The position numbers and the translations under genes are program-made. The notes beneath the pieces are model-generated. The model did no database searches. It was not told where the DNA came from and was given only the letters and a program-made list of their open reading frames with translations. A DNA stretch of 64,000 nucleotides. Source: Aquabacterium lacunae. Its GTDB lineage: Bacteria > Pseudomonadota > Gammaproteobacteria > Burkholderiales > Burkholderiaceae_C. Below are positions 27,656 through 36,170 of the stretch, one piece after another. Position 1 is the stretch's first letter. Each line of letters starts with the position of its first letter. The stretch is from contig NZ_SIXI01000005.1 of NCBI RefSeq assembly GCF_004310865.1, positions 310,001 through 374,000 of the forward strand. Direction: 5' to 3'.

Positions 27656-29224
27656 ATGAACGCGACCTTCACACCCGACTGGCAGCACTGGCCCCTGCTC
27701 GACGCACAACGCCTGTCGGTGGTGCTTGGTCGACAGGCCGATGGCCAATGGATCGCGGCAGCGCCTGCGCCCGCGGCTTCTGCCTTGCAGGATGCCGTGG
27801 CCCGTCGACTGGGCCATGTGCCCCGATGGGTGCAGGTGAGCCCCGAGACCCTGCAGCAGTGGCTGTTACAGGCCGAGGCTGGCCTGAAGGCCCGCAGCAT
27901 GGTGGACGTGGCCGACGCGTCGGCGGGCGACGACACCTCCGACGGCCCGGGCCGCGAAGTGCCCCGGCATGAGCTGTCTCTGGCCCGCATCAGCCAGCAG
28001 GACAGCCCGGTCATTCGCCTGTTGGATGCCACCTTGTTCGACGCCCTGCAGGCCCAGGCCAGTGACCTGCACCTCGAGAGCACCGAGCAGGGCCTGGTGA
28101 TCCGCCATCGCATTGACGGGGTCATGCTGGAGGTGGGGCGCGTGGCAGGCCGCGAGCAGGCCGAGCAGCTGGTCTCACGCCTGAAGGTGATGGCCGAGCT
28201 CGACATCGGTGAGCGACGCCTGCCGCAAGACGGGCGGTTCAAGCTGCGCGTGCGCAGCGGTGCCGCCTCAGCCCCTGGGGGGGCTGAGGCGCGGGTGCGC
28301 GATGTCGACTTCCGCCTGTCCATCATGCCGACCAGCTTTGGCGAAGATGCGGTGCTGCGCATCCTGGACCGCTCGCGGCTGTCCAGCGATGCGCAGGCCA
28401 TGAGCCTGGCCACCTTGGGTTTCGAGCCAGCCGATGCCCAGCAGTTGCTGGACCTGGCCACCCGCCCTTACGGCATGGTGCTGGTGACCGGGCCCACCGG
28501 CAGCGGCAAGACGACCACCTTGTACGCCGTGGTGCAGCAGATCCACGATGGCCGCGACAAGATCATCACCATCGAAGACCCGGTGGAGTACCAGCTGCCG
28601 GGGGTGGTGCAGATCCCGGTGAACGAGCGCAAGGGGCTCACCTTTGCGCGCGGTCTGCGCAGCGTGCTGCGCCACGACCCCGACCGCGTGATGGTGGGCG
28701 AGATCCGCGACGCCGAAACCGCACAGATCGCGGCGCAAGCTGCACTGACCGGCCACCTGGTGCTCAGCACCATCCACGCCAACAACAGCTTCGATGTGGT
28801 GGGGCGCTTCATGCACATGGGGGTGGATCTGTACAACATGGTCTCTGCGCTCAATGGCGTGGTGGCCCAGCGCCTGATGCGCAAGCTCTGCCCCCATTGC
28901 GCACTGCCTGACGACGTGCCACCGGCACGTTGGCAAAGCCTGGGGGTGACCGCAGATGCCCAAGGCCGATGGCCCGAGGTGCTGCGTGCACGCGGTTGCC
29001 CGGCGTGCCGGCACACCGGCTATTCGGGCCGCAAGGCCATCACCGAGGTGCTCTGGATGGACGACACCTTGCGTGACCTGATCGTGGCGCGTGCACCGCT
29101 GGTGCGCATCAAGGCGCACGCCCTGCAACAAGGCACGCGCCTGTTGCGTCATGCGGGCCTGGCCTGTGTGCTGCGCGGCGAAAGCACGCTGGAGGAGCTG
29201 GACCGTGTCACCCAGGCCGAATGA
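27656..29224 (+). CDS. gspE: Type II secretion ATPase GspE
   Basis: This cytoplasmic ATPase powers pseudopilus assembly. The 522-residue product has an N-terminal domain of about 130 residues, then the T2SSE core. Walker A is GPTGSGKTTTLY, the Asp box is TIEDPVEYQLPG, Walker B is VMVGEIRDAETA, and the His box is HLVLSTIHANN. A tetracysteine zinc motif follows (LCPHC and GCPAC), as in GspE and PilB. It precedes the L/PilN-like gene, with whose predicted GTG start it overlaps by about 20 bases. Confidence 0.95.
   Translation: MNATFTPDWQHWPLLDAQRLSVVLGRQADGQWIAAAPAPAASALQDAVARRLGHVPRWVQVSPETLQQWLLQAEAGLKARSMVDVADASAGDDTSDGPGREVPRHELSLARISQQDSPVIRLLDATLFDALQAQASDLHLESTEQGLVIRHRIDGVMLEVGRVAGREQAEQLVSRLKVMAELDIGERRLPQDGRFKLRVRSGAASAPGGAEARVRDVDFRLSIMPTSFGEDAVLRILDRSRLSSDAQAMSLATLGFEPADAQQLLDLATRPYGMVLVTGPTGSGKTTTLYAVVQQIHDGRDKIITIEDPVEYQLPGVVQIPVNERKGLTFARGLRSVLRHDPDRVMVGEIRDAETAQIAAQAALTGHLVLSTIHANNSFDVVGRFMHMGVDLYNMVSALNGVVAQRLMRKLCPHCALPDDVPPARWQSLGVTADAQGRWPEVLRARGCPACRHTGYSGRKAITEVLWMDDTLRDLIVARAPLVRIKAHALQQGTRLLRHAGLACVLRGESTLEELDRVTQAE
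29191..29197 (+). promoter_or_regulatory. Ribosome-binding site selecting a GTG start
   Basis: GGAGGAG lies seven bases before GTG 29205, inside the 3' end of gspE. The alternative ATG at 29241 has no comparable site, so the GTG was chosen for the next gene. Confidence 0.55.
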
Positions 29225-30650
29225 ACGGCTCGCCGGCCTGATGGCAGCCCTTCACGCCCGTCGCCCGGCTGCGGTGGTGCTGTGGCCTGCGCCGCATGAC
29301 CCGCCCACCACGCTGCAGGACGACAGCCCGCACGGACCCACCTTGCAGCGCTGGCGCGACTGGTGCGTGGCGCATGCAGGGCGGCGGGTGAGCCTGGGCC
29401 TGTCATGCCGCTGGTCCCTGCAGTGGGAAGTGGCGGTGCCCTTGCACGCTGGCCCGGAGCAGGCCTGGCAGGCCGCCTGTGCCCAGGCCACGCATTACCT
29501 GGGCCCTGCCTTCCAGCCGCAAGCCTGGGCCTGGCGAGCCTGGCCGCTGCCGGGTGGCCAGACATCCCAGACATCCGAGAAGGCCGAGAAGGGGACGCGG
29601 CCTTGGCTGGTGGTGGCCTTGCCGCGGGCCTTGCTGGCCGACCTGCGGGCTGTGGCCGATGCCGCCCGTGTGCGCCTGGCGTGGGTGGGCCCCTGGTGGG
29701 CCGATTGGCTGGAGGCCGATGTGCCCGCTGTGCAACTGCATGACGCGGGCTGGTTGCTGCAATGGCGCCGCCAAGTGCAGACCGGCGGGGATGCTGCCGG
29801 CGTTGAGGCCCTGCACCTGAGTTGTCGGCCGTGGGCCCCGCAGGACCCGGTGGCCTGTGATTCGCCCGGCCCACAGTCGCCCCAACCCGAGCCGGGCACG
29901 GGGGGCGATCTCGGTCGCCTGGTCGCGGTGCGGGGGCCCGCAGGCGATGCAGGCCTGGCCGCCGGGCCTGTGGCCTGGGCTCCCCCCGCTGAACGACGGT
30001 GGACCGTGTGGACCGGGGGGGGCAAGTCGGCACCCGGGCGGTGCCACCGCCTGCGCGCCGATGAAGCCTTCGATTTCACACGCCGTGCACAGCCCATGGC
30101 GCCATGGGCCTGGGCCTTGCCGGTGATGGGGGTGCTGGGCCTTGTGGCGGGTGTGTGGCAGTGGCAGACGCTGGAGGCTCGCCACGAGGCCCTGCAGGTT
30201 CAGCAGCAGCGGCTGTTGCAGGCCGAGCACCGGTTGCGGCTGGCGCGTGCCATGGCCTCGCCGCCAGTGCAGGCGGCCCAGGCAGTGCATGCGCCAGCCG
30301 ACCCCTGGCCCGCGGCACAGCAGGTCGCCGCCCAGGCGGTGATGGCCCGCCTGGGCTGGCCCTGGATGCAAGGCCTGTCCCGAAGCACCGCCGGGGTTGA
30401 TCCCGCCCACACGCGCTGGACGCACTGGCAACTCGACCTCGGTGAGCTGGACTCGCCACAGGGCGAGCCGCCCGTGATCACCCTGGCGGGCTGGGCCACC
30501 CACGACGACGCCTTGACGCCCTGGTTGCGCCGTGAGCCTCAGGCCCGGTGGCTGTCGCGCGAACGCCTGGCCCAACCGGTGCCGGGGCAGGCCGGCGTCT
30601 TGACCCTGAAAGGGCAATGGCAGATGCCCTGGCCGGAGGTTTCACGATGA
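29205..30650 (+). CDS. Putative GspL/PilN-like secretion assembly protein
   Basis: This 481-residue protein shows no motif that names it outright. It has a soluble N-terminal region of about 290 residues rich in Trp, Ala and Pro, then a single membrane segment (about residues 298-320, WAWALPVMGVLGLVAGVW). A short heptad-like helix follows (LEARHEALQVQQQRLLQAE) and then a periplasmic domain of about 130 residues. Cytoplasmic part, one span, coiled coil and ferredoxin-like domain is the layout of GspL and PilM-PilN. Position after gspE and before an M/PilO-like gene supports that role. A run of eight G lies at 30015-30022. Its stop overlaps the next start (ATGA). Confidence 0.65.
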   Translation: MSPRPNERLAGLMAALHARRPAAVVLWPAPHDPPTTLQDDSPHGPTLQRWRDWCVAHAGRRVSLGLSCRWSLQWEVAVPLHAGPEQAWQAACAQATHYLGPAFQPQAWAWRAWPLPGGQTSQTSEKAEKGTRPWLVVALPRALLADLRAVADAARVRLAWVGPWWADWLEADVPAVQLHDAGWLLQWRRQVQTGGDAAGVEALHLSCRPWAPQDPVACDSPGPQSPQPEPGTGGDLGRLVAVRGPAGDAGLAAGPVAWAPPAERRWTVWTGGGKSAPGRCHRLRADEAFDFTRRAQPMAPWAWALPVMGVLGLVAGVWQWQTLEARHEALQVQQQRLLQAEHRLRLARAMASPPVQAAQAVHAPADPWPAAQQVAAQAVMARLGWPWMQGLSRSTAGVDPAHTRWTHWQLDLGELDSPQGEPPVITLAGWATHDDALTPWLRREPQARWLSRERLAQPVPGQAGVLTLKGQWQMPWPEVSR

Positions 30651-31321
30651 CCGATCTGCGCCTGCTCGGGGACCGGTGGGCATTGCAGGTTCGCCCCTGG
30701 TGTCGCCTCTGGCACACCGGCGCCCAGCGTCTGGGCATGCCTGGTCGCATCGGGCTGTGCATGTGTGCCCTGGCATTGGCGGTCTGGGGGGGAGTCTTGC
30801 CTGCACAGCACCGGCAGGTCGATGAGCTGGCCGCGCACAACGATTGGCTGCGGCAGCGTCTGACCACGCTGTCCGCACCCGACACCCGCCACAGTGCCGC
30901 GTCTGAGGCCCCGGGCCTGGGCCCTGCGACGCCGAGTGCCTTGTGGGCGCAGGTGTGGCAAGCCCTGCCGACGGCCAGCGAAGCAGGGCCGCGACAGGCC
31001 AGCTTGCTGCGCGCAGCCGCAGAGACGGTGTCTGAGCCGGTGAGTTTCTCGCACGAACGCGTGAAGTCCCTGCCGGGTCTGTCCCGTTGGCGCCTGAGTG
31101 TGAGCACCACCGCGCCCTGGTCGCAGCAGATGCAGTGGATGGCCCATGTGTTGGCGCAGCCCGCGGTCAGCATCGATGCCGTCACCCTGCAGCGTGATCA
31201 GCCCCATGACGACGTGTGGCAACTGCGTCTGGGCCTGTCGCTCTGGACGCGCGACCCGACCACCTCGCGTGACACGCCTCAGGCCGTGGGCCTGCCCGCG
31301 GTGCACAAGGAGTGGCCATGA
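30647..31321 (+). CDS. Putative GspM/PilO-like secretion assembly protein
   Basis: The 224-residue protein has a cytoplasmic N terminus of about 35 residues, one membrane segment (about 36-55, IGLCMCALALAVWGGVL), a short helical stretch (HRQVDELAAHNDWLRQRL), and a periplasmic domain. This is the architecture of GspM and PilO, which pair with GspL and PilN. No strong sequence signature is visible, so the call relies on layout and position. It overlaps the preceding gene by ATGA. An AAGGAG site near its end serves the next gene. Confidence 0.65.
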   Translation: MTDLRLLGDRWALQVRPWCRLWHTGAQRLGMPGRIGLCMCALALAVWGGVLPAQHRQVDELAAHNDWLRQRLTTLSAPDTRHSAASEAPGLGPATPSALWAQVWQALPTASEAGPRQASLLRAAAETVSEPVSFSHERVKSLPGLSRWRLSVSTTAPWSQQMQWMAHVLAQPAVSIDAVTLQRDQPHDDVWQLRLGLSLWTRDPTTSRDTPQAVGLPAVHKEWP

Positions 31322-31905
31322 GCGCTTCCCGCGCCCCTGGCCGTGCCCTGTGGGGTGTGCTGGCCCTGGTGCTTGCAGCGGCTGCCTGGTTGGGCCAGAC
31401 GCCGGATGACGAGTTGCTGGCACCCCGAGACACGCGTCCCGATCGACTCACACCGGCGTCAATGGTCTCGTCGCAGGCTGACACGGCGCCGCCTGCGGAG
31501 GCCACGGCATCTGGCCCGCGCGACGCGCTGGCCTCCCCTGCGTGGTGGCAGGCTCAGCACACCGAATGGACGCGGCGAGCCACCACGACATCCGAGCGCC
31601 CCCTCGACATGCCCCACGCTGCCTGGGGCCCCTGGGCCCCCGAAGTGCCCGCGCCCCTGGCCCGCGCACCCGAGCAAACCGCGCCGCAAGCCCCGGCGTT
31701 TCCGCACGCCTGGGTGGGCCGTGTGGTGGATGACATGCCCCGCGCCGTGATCGCCGGTCCACAGCGCACCTGGGTGCTGCGCGCCGGCGAGGTGCTCGAC
31801 GGCCAGTGGCGGCTCGATGCGCTGGGCGAGCGTCAACTCAGTTTCACCTACCTTCCCCTGCAGCAGACCGTGCTGGTGTCTGCGCGTTCGCCTGCGACCC
31901 CATGA
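31318..31905 (+). CDS. Putative GspC/PilP-like periplasmic linker protein
   Basis: The 195-residue protein has an N-terminal membrane anchor (GRALWGVLALVLAAAAWLG), a long Pro/Ala-rich linker (about residues 30-120), and a small C-terminal beta domain (AWVGRVVDDMPRAVIAGPQR and VLDGQWRLDALGERQLSFTY). That is the usual form of the HR domain in GspC and PilP, which contacts the secretin. Proteins of this kind are annotated in relatives as secretion system X translation initiation factor, a name of unclear meaning. The start was chosen at the ATG behind an AAGGAG site. It overlaps the secretin gene by ATGA. Confidence 0.7.
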   Translation: MSASRAPGRALWGVLALVLAAAAWLGQTPDDELLAPRDTRPDRLTPASMVSSQADTAPPAEATASGPRDALASPAWWQAQHTEWTRRATTTSERPLDMPHAAWGPWAPEVPAPLARAPEQTAPQAPAFPHAWVGRVVDDMPRAVIAGPQRTWVLRAGEVLDGQWRLDALGERQLSFTYLPLQQTVLVSARSPATP

Positions 31906-34220
31906 ACCACACCGCCATTTTTTCGGACGCCCTTTGTGCAGGCCATGCTGGCCATGCTGGCCACCGGTCGCCACCCGGGCGATTCAGCCGATTCACCCGA
32001 TGCGTGCGAGGGCTGGGCGCCATGGCCTTGTGCCTGATCACGCCCCTGTGGCTGGTGGCTTGCGGGCACACGGCCTTGCAGGATGCCGAACGTCTGGCCC
32101 AGTCGGGCCAGCATGAAGTCGCCTTGCAGCGCCTGCAAGGCGCACAGCAGGCCACCCCGGACGACACCCGCCTCACCGCGGCCCTGGCCAAACAGCGTGA
32201 GACCACGGTGGCCGCGCTGCTGTACGAGGCCGACCTGGCCCGTGCGGCCGGTCAGTGGGGCGCTCTGCAGCAGGTGCTTGCGCGCCTGGAGGTGGCCGCC
32301 CCTCAGCACCCCCGCACGCAGGGCCTGCGCCAGGACATTGCGCGCCGCGATCGCATCCAGCGGCTGGTGCAGGAAGCCCAGCGCGCACAGCAGCGGCAAG
32401 ACATGGCCGCCACCGAGGCTGCCTGGCGTGCCGTGCTGGCCGATGAGCCCGCGCATCAGCAGGCCCGCCGTGAACTGGCCCTGATCGACGAGCAACGACA
32501 GGCGTCCACACGCCAGCGCAGTGCCCTGGTGCTGGCTGCGGCCGACCGGCCCATCACGCTCGAGTTCCGGGAGGCCACCCTGCGCACCGTGTTCGAAACC
32601 CTGGCCCGTGCCGCTGGCCTGAACTTTGTCTTCGACAAGGACGTGCGCGCCGAAGCCAAGGTCACGCTGTTCCTGCGGGACACCCAGGTGCACGAGGCGC
32701 TGCGCGTCATCCTGAGCACGCAGCAGCTGGGCCACAAGCTGCTCAACGAGCGCACGGTGCTGGTCTTTCCAGGCACACCGCAAAAGCAGCGTGAACTGCT
32801 GGACACCGTCACCCGCAGCTTCTACCTCACCAGTGCCGACCCCAAGCAGGTGCAGTCATTGATCCGCACCATGGCCAAAAGCCGCGACATCCATGTCGAC
32901 GAGCGCCTGAACCTGGTGGTGGTGCGTGACACCCCCGAGGTCATCCGGCTGGTCGAGCGGCTTGTGGCCAGTGTGGACCTGCCCGACCCCGAGGTGATGC
33001 TCGAGCTGGAAGTGATGGAGGTGTCCAGCAGCCGCGAGATGGACCTGGGCCTGTCATGGCCTGGCGAGTACACCTACGGCCTGCCAGGCGCCAACGCGGC
33101 CACCGCCCTGACCAGTGCCGAAGGCTTGCGCGTGAGCGTGCCCAACCCCTTGTCGGTGGCACGTCTGCGCAGCAGTGTGGACGCTTCCAACCTGCTGGCC
33201 AACCCGCGCATCCGGGCTCGCAACCGCGAGAAGGCCCGCATCCTGCTGGGCGAGAAGGTGCCAGTGTTCACCACCACCGCCACCGCCAACGTGGGCGTGT
33301 CGGCATCGGTCAGCTACCAGGATGTGGGGTTGAAGCTCGAGCTCGAGCCCATGGTGCAGCTCGATGACGAAGTGACCATCAAGGTGGGGCTGGAGGTCAG
33401 CAGCATCACCAGCACGGTGATGGGGCCCTCGGGCTCCACGGCCTACCAGATCGGCACCCGCCAGGCCAGCACCTCGCTGCGCCTGCGTGATGGTGAAACC
33501 CAGGTGCTGGCTGGCCTGATCAACGACACCGAAAGCCGCAGCGGTGCTGGCTTGCCCTATGTGAACGAGACGCCCGTGGTGGGGCGCCTGTTCGGCTCGC
33601 GCAAGGACGCACAGAAGAAGACCGAGGTGGTGCTGTTGATCACGCCGCGTGTGGTGCGCAACCTGCACCAGCAAAGCTTGCCGGTCTCCCCCATGCCTTC
33701 GGGCACCGAAAGCCAGCCAGGTGCTGCACCCTGGCAACTCGGCAAGGGCCAGGTGGGCGGCAGCCCGTCGGGCGCCGGGGCAGCCACCGCAGGGGCACCT
33801 CGGGCAGCAGCATCTGGCAAAGGCATGGGGCCTGTGGAGGCTGGCCTGTTCAGCGGCCCCGAGCAGGTGCAGGCCGGTGGCGGCTTCACCCTGGGGCTCA
33901 ACAACCGCAGCGACACCCCGGTGGTCGTGACCTTGCAGTACGACCCGTCGGTGCTGCTGACGCCCGAGGGCAGCGCAGCCACAGGCCTGGGCGCTGGCCC
34001 CCTGACCGTGCCACCACGAGGCCGTCAGGCGGTGGCCTTCACGGTCAGGCCCGGCACCCCAGCGGGCCCGGTCACCATTGGCAGCAGCACCGGCGAGCAG
34101 TTCACCTTCATGGTGTTCGACCCGCAGGCCATGCCGCAGGGCTCGGCCGAGCCCCTGCCGGAGCCTGCCGAGCGCACCACCGAGCCTGAGCCTGCCACCC
34201 CCCAGGACGGAGGCCGTTGA
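31902..34220 (+). CDS. gspD: Secretin (GspD-like) with N-terminal repeat region and C-terminal cohesin-like domain
   Basis: The 772-residue protein forms the outer-membrane channel of the cluster. Residues of about 40-60 carry a hydrophobic stretch ending in a lipobox (LWLVAC), so a start at 32022 with lipidation is possible. A TPR-like helical region (about 60-205) precedes an STN domain (from about 214), a secretin N-domain (FYLTSADPKQVQSLIR), and the secretin core (about 433-585, including LANPRIRARN and EVVLLITPRVVRN). A Gly/Ser-rich linker then leads to a cohesin-like beta domain (about 645-745, GGGFTLGLNNRSDTP). Secretins with a cohesin tail are typical of non-canonical T2SS or pilus-like clusters. 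Confidence 0.9.
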   Translation: MNHTAIFSDALCAGHAGHAGHRSPPGRFSRFTRCVRGLGAMALCLITPLWLVACGHTALQDAERLAQSGQHEVALQRLQGAQQATPDDTRLTAALAKQRETTVAALLYEADLARAAGQWGALQQVLARLEVAAPQHPRTQGLRQDIARRDRIQRLVQEAQRAQQRQDMAATEAAWRAVLADEPAHQQARRELALIDEQRQASTRQRSALVLAAADRPITLEFREATLRTVFETLARAAGLNFVFDKDVRAEAKVTLFLRDTQVHEALRVILSTQQLGHKLLNERTVLVFPGTPQKQRELLDTVTRSFYLTSADPKQVQSLIRTMAKSRDIHVDERLNLVVVRDTPEVIRLVERLVASVDLPDPEVMLELEVMEVSSSREMDLGLSWPGEYTYGLPGANAATALTSAEGLRVSVPNPLSVARLRSSVDASNLLANPRIRARNREKARILLGEKVPVFTTTATANVGVSASVSYQDVGLKLELEPMVQLDDEVTIKVGLEVSSITSTVMGPSGSTAYQIGTRQASTSLRLRDGETQVLAGLINDTESRSGAGLPYVNETPVVGRLFGSRKDAQKKTEVVLLITPRVVRNLHQQSLPVSPMPSGTESQPGAAPWQLGKGQVGGSPSGAGAATAGAPRAAASGKGMGPVEAGLFSGPEQVQAGGGFTLGLNNRSDTPVVVTLQYDPSVLLTPEGSAATGLGAGPLTVPPRGRQAVAFTVRPGTPAGPVTIGSSTGEQFTFMVFDPQAMPQGSAEPLPEPAERTTEPEPATPQDGGR

Positions 34221-34699
34221 TGCGCATGCCCACCCGTCGACCCGGCTTCACCCTCATCGAGATGGTGGTGGTGCTGATGATCGTGGGCATCCTGGCCAGC
34301 GCCGCCATGCCGCTGCTCGCCCTGAACAAGCGGCGTGCCCAAGAGGCTGAATTGCGCCAGAACCTGCGCACCGTGCGTGCAGCCATCGACGCCTACCACC
34401 AGGCCTGGGAAGAAGGCCGCATCGAGCGCAAGCCCAATGACAGTGGCTACCCGCCCAGCCTGCATCACCTGGTGCAGGGGGTGCCAGATGTGAGCAGCCC
34501 CCGCAAGCGCCGCATCTACTTTTTGCGCAGCCTGCCCCGGGATCCCTTTGCCGACCCCACGCTGGCCCCGGTCGACACCTGGGCCTTGCGCAGTTATGCC
34601 AGCCCGCCCGACGCGCCAGCGCCGGGTGCCGATGTGTTCGACGTGCGTTCACGCTCCGAGGCCATGGGCCTGGACGGCACGCCATTGAAAGGCTGGTGA
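34220..34699 (+). CDS. Type II secretion pseudopilin, GspG-like
   Basis: The 159-residue prepilin has the leader and cleavage motif PG/FTLIEMVVVLMIVGILAS with the conserved Glu at position 5. The soluble part has the GspG-like arrangement of an alpha helix (AAIDAYHQAWEEGRI), YPPSLHHLVQ and LPRDPF. The ATG at 34220 directly abuts the secretin stop (TTGATG) behind a GGAGG site. It is one of three consecutive small pseudopilin genes that end the cluster. Confidence 0.9.
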   Translation: MRMPTRRPGFTLIEMVVVLMIVGILASAAMPLLALNKRRAQEAELRQNLRTVRAAIDAYHQAWEEGRIERKPNDSGYPPSLHHLVQGVPDVSSPRKRRIYFLRSLPRDPFADPTLAPVDTWALRSYASPPDAPAPGADVFDVRSRSEAMGLDGTPLKGW

Positions 34700-34702
34700 G
34701 CC

Positions 34703-35083
34703 ATGGTGCGCACGCGGGGCTTCACCCTCATCGAGCTGATCGTGGTGCTGGCCATCATTGGCCTGCTGGCCACCTTGGTGGCCCCCCGTTACCACCGGCA
34801 GGTCGAGCGGGCCCGCGAGGCCAGCCTGCGCACCTCCCTGAACGTGATGCGCGATGCGCTCGATAAGTACGCGGCCGACAAGGGGCGTTACCCGGACACG
34901 CTGGACGCCCTGGTGGCGGCCGGCTATCTGCGCCAGGTGCCGGAAGACCCCTTCACAGGCACCCGCGACAGCTGGATGACCTTGCCCCCGCGCCCAGACA
35001 GCGGCTTGCCAGGCGCAGCCGCCGATGTGCGCAGCGGCGCCACAGGCCGTGGGCTGGACGGCAGCCCTTACGCCGGCTGGTGA
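34703..35083 (+). CDS. Type II secretion pseudopilin, GspG-like, short
   Basis: The 126-residue prepilin has a five-residue leader (MVRTR) and the site RG/FTLIELIVVLAIIGLLAT, with Glu5 intact. The soluble part resembles the start of GspG (DALDKYAADKGRYPDTLDAL, VPEDPFTG). Its C-terminal GLDGSPYAGW closely resembles the GLDGTPLKGW end of the preceding protein, suggesting the two arose by duplication. The stop overlaps the next start region (GTGATG). Confidence 0.9.
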   Translation: MVRTRGFTLIELIVVLAIIGLLATLVAPRYHRQVERAREASLRTSLNVMRDALDKYAADKGRYPDTLDALVAAGYLRQVPEDPFTGTRDSWMTLPPRPDSGLPGAAADVRSGATGRGLDGSPYAGW

Positions 35084-35559
35084 TGAGACGTCGACAGTCG
35101 GGGTTCAGTTACCTGCTGCTGCTGGGCTGGGTGGCTGTCAGCGGGGTGATGCTGTCGGCCCTGGGGACGCAGTGGCTCACGCAGGCCCGTCGCGAGGCCG
35201 AGGCCGATCTGGTATTTCGCGCGGGACAGATCACCCAGGCCTTGCAGCGCTACGCCCGCGCCACACCGCCCGGACAGCCCACAGCGCCCCGCCAGCTGGA
35301 TGAACTGCTGGACGACACCCGCAGCGGACAGCGCCTGCGCCACCTGCGTCAGGTGGGGCGTGACCCCATCACGCGCGGGCCTTGGGGCCTTCAGAAAGAG
35401 GGCGACCGCATCGTTGGCGTTTTCAGCCCATCGCTCACGCGGCCCTGGGCCCCCCCGGTGGGCGTACAGCGCTACCGGGATTGGGTGTTCATGCCAGACG
35501 GCGCCCTCACAAGCCCAGCGCCTGAACCAGTGCCGGCAAGTGGTCCTCGAAATCGCTGA
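35083..35559 (+). CDS. Pseudopilin-like protein lacking the conserved Glu5
   Basis: The 158-residue protein has a short basic leader and a hydrophobic helix starting SGFSYLLLLGWVAVSG. This looks like a prepilin cleavage site but has Leu where pseudopilins carry Glu5. The soluble part has an amphipathic helix (RREAEADLVFRAGQITQAL) and later ITRGPWGLQ. Loss of Glu5 is known in the tip pseudopilin GspK, so a minor or tip role is possible; it is shorter than GspK. The 3' end overlaps the convergent esterase gene by 53 bases. Confidence 0.75.
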   Translation: MRRRQSGFSYLLLLGWVAVSGVMLSALGTQWLTQARREAEADLVFRAGQITQALQRYARATPPGQPTAPRQLDELLDDTRSGQRLRHLRQVGRDPITRGPWGLQKEGDRIVGVFSPSLTRPWAPPVGVQRYRDWVFMPDGALTSPAPEPVPASGPRNR

Positions 35560-36100
35560 CGGCATGGTCGCTGCCTGGCAGCACCTTCATGGCGCAACCC
35601 GGGTAGGCCGCCACCATCTCCTGCCAGTCCAGCACCTCGTCGCCCTGCGCCACCAGCAGCCACCAGTGCGCAGGCGGCTGCACGGGGTAGGGCGCGAGCG
35701 CCTTGAATTCCTCGATGAAGGCTGGCTGGAAAAAGAAGCGGTCTTCGGGGTCGTGAAAGCTGGTTTGCTCGCCGATGTAACGCGCCAGGTCACGGGCTGG
35801 CGCCACCGCCGGGTTGATGAAGGCTGCGCGACAGCCCAGGTCTTGCGCCAGTGCGGTGGCATAAAAGCCGCCCAGCGACGAGCCCACGATGGCCGTGGTT
35901 TCGGCGGGCCAATGCTGCACCACCGTCTGCATCAGGGCCCATGCCTCGCGTGGCGAAGGGGGCAGCTGCGGGCAGGCCCAGGTGATCTGGCGACCCTGTG
36001 CCGCACGCTCGGCCACATGACGGGCCATGCGCTGCGCCTTGGTCGAAGCGGGCGATGACCGAAAGCCGTGCAGATACAGCAGGTGGGTGGCTGGTGTCAT
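35507..36100 (-). CDS. YqiA/YcfP family alpha/beta-fold esterase
   Basis: The 197-residue protein is a small serine hydrolase. It begins with LLYLHGFRSSPASTKAQ, the YqiA-family start that carries the oxyanion HG motif. The nucleophile elbow is GSSLGGFYA, and the catalytic Asp (QGDEVLD) and His (GSDHAVSDFE) follow in the right order. YqiA-like enzymes cleave short acyl esters in the cytoplasm; the natural substrate is unknown. The start at MTPATHLL was chosen. It is convergent with the last pseudopilin and divergent from epsA. Confidence 0.9.
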   Translation of the reverse strand: MTPATHLLYLHGFRSSPASTKAQRMARHVAERAAQGRQITWACPQLPPSPREAWALMQTVVQHWPAETTAIVGSSLGGFYATALAQDLGCRAAFINPAVAPARDLARYIGEQTSFHDPEDRFFFQPAFIEEFKALAPYPVQPPAHWWLLVAQGDEVLDWQEMVAAYPGCAMKVLPGSDHAVSDFEDHLPALVQALGL

Positions 36101-36170
36101 GAACTTTCCATCCGTCAACAAATCGTCATGCCAGCTTTCTAGCATGGCGGCTTCAACCACGATAAATGCC

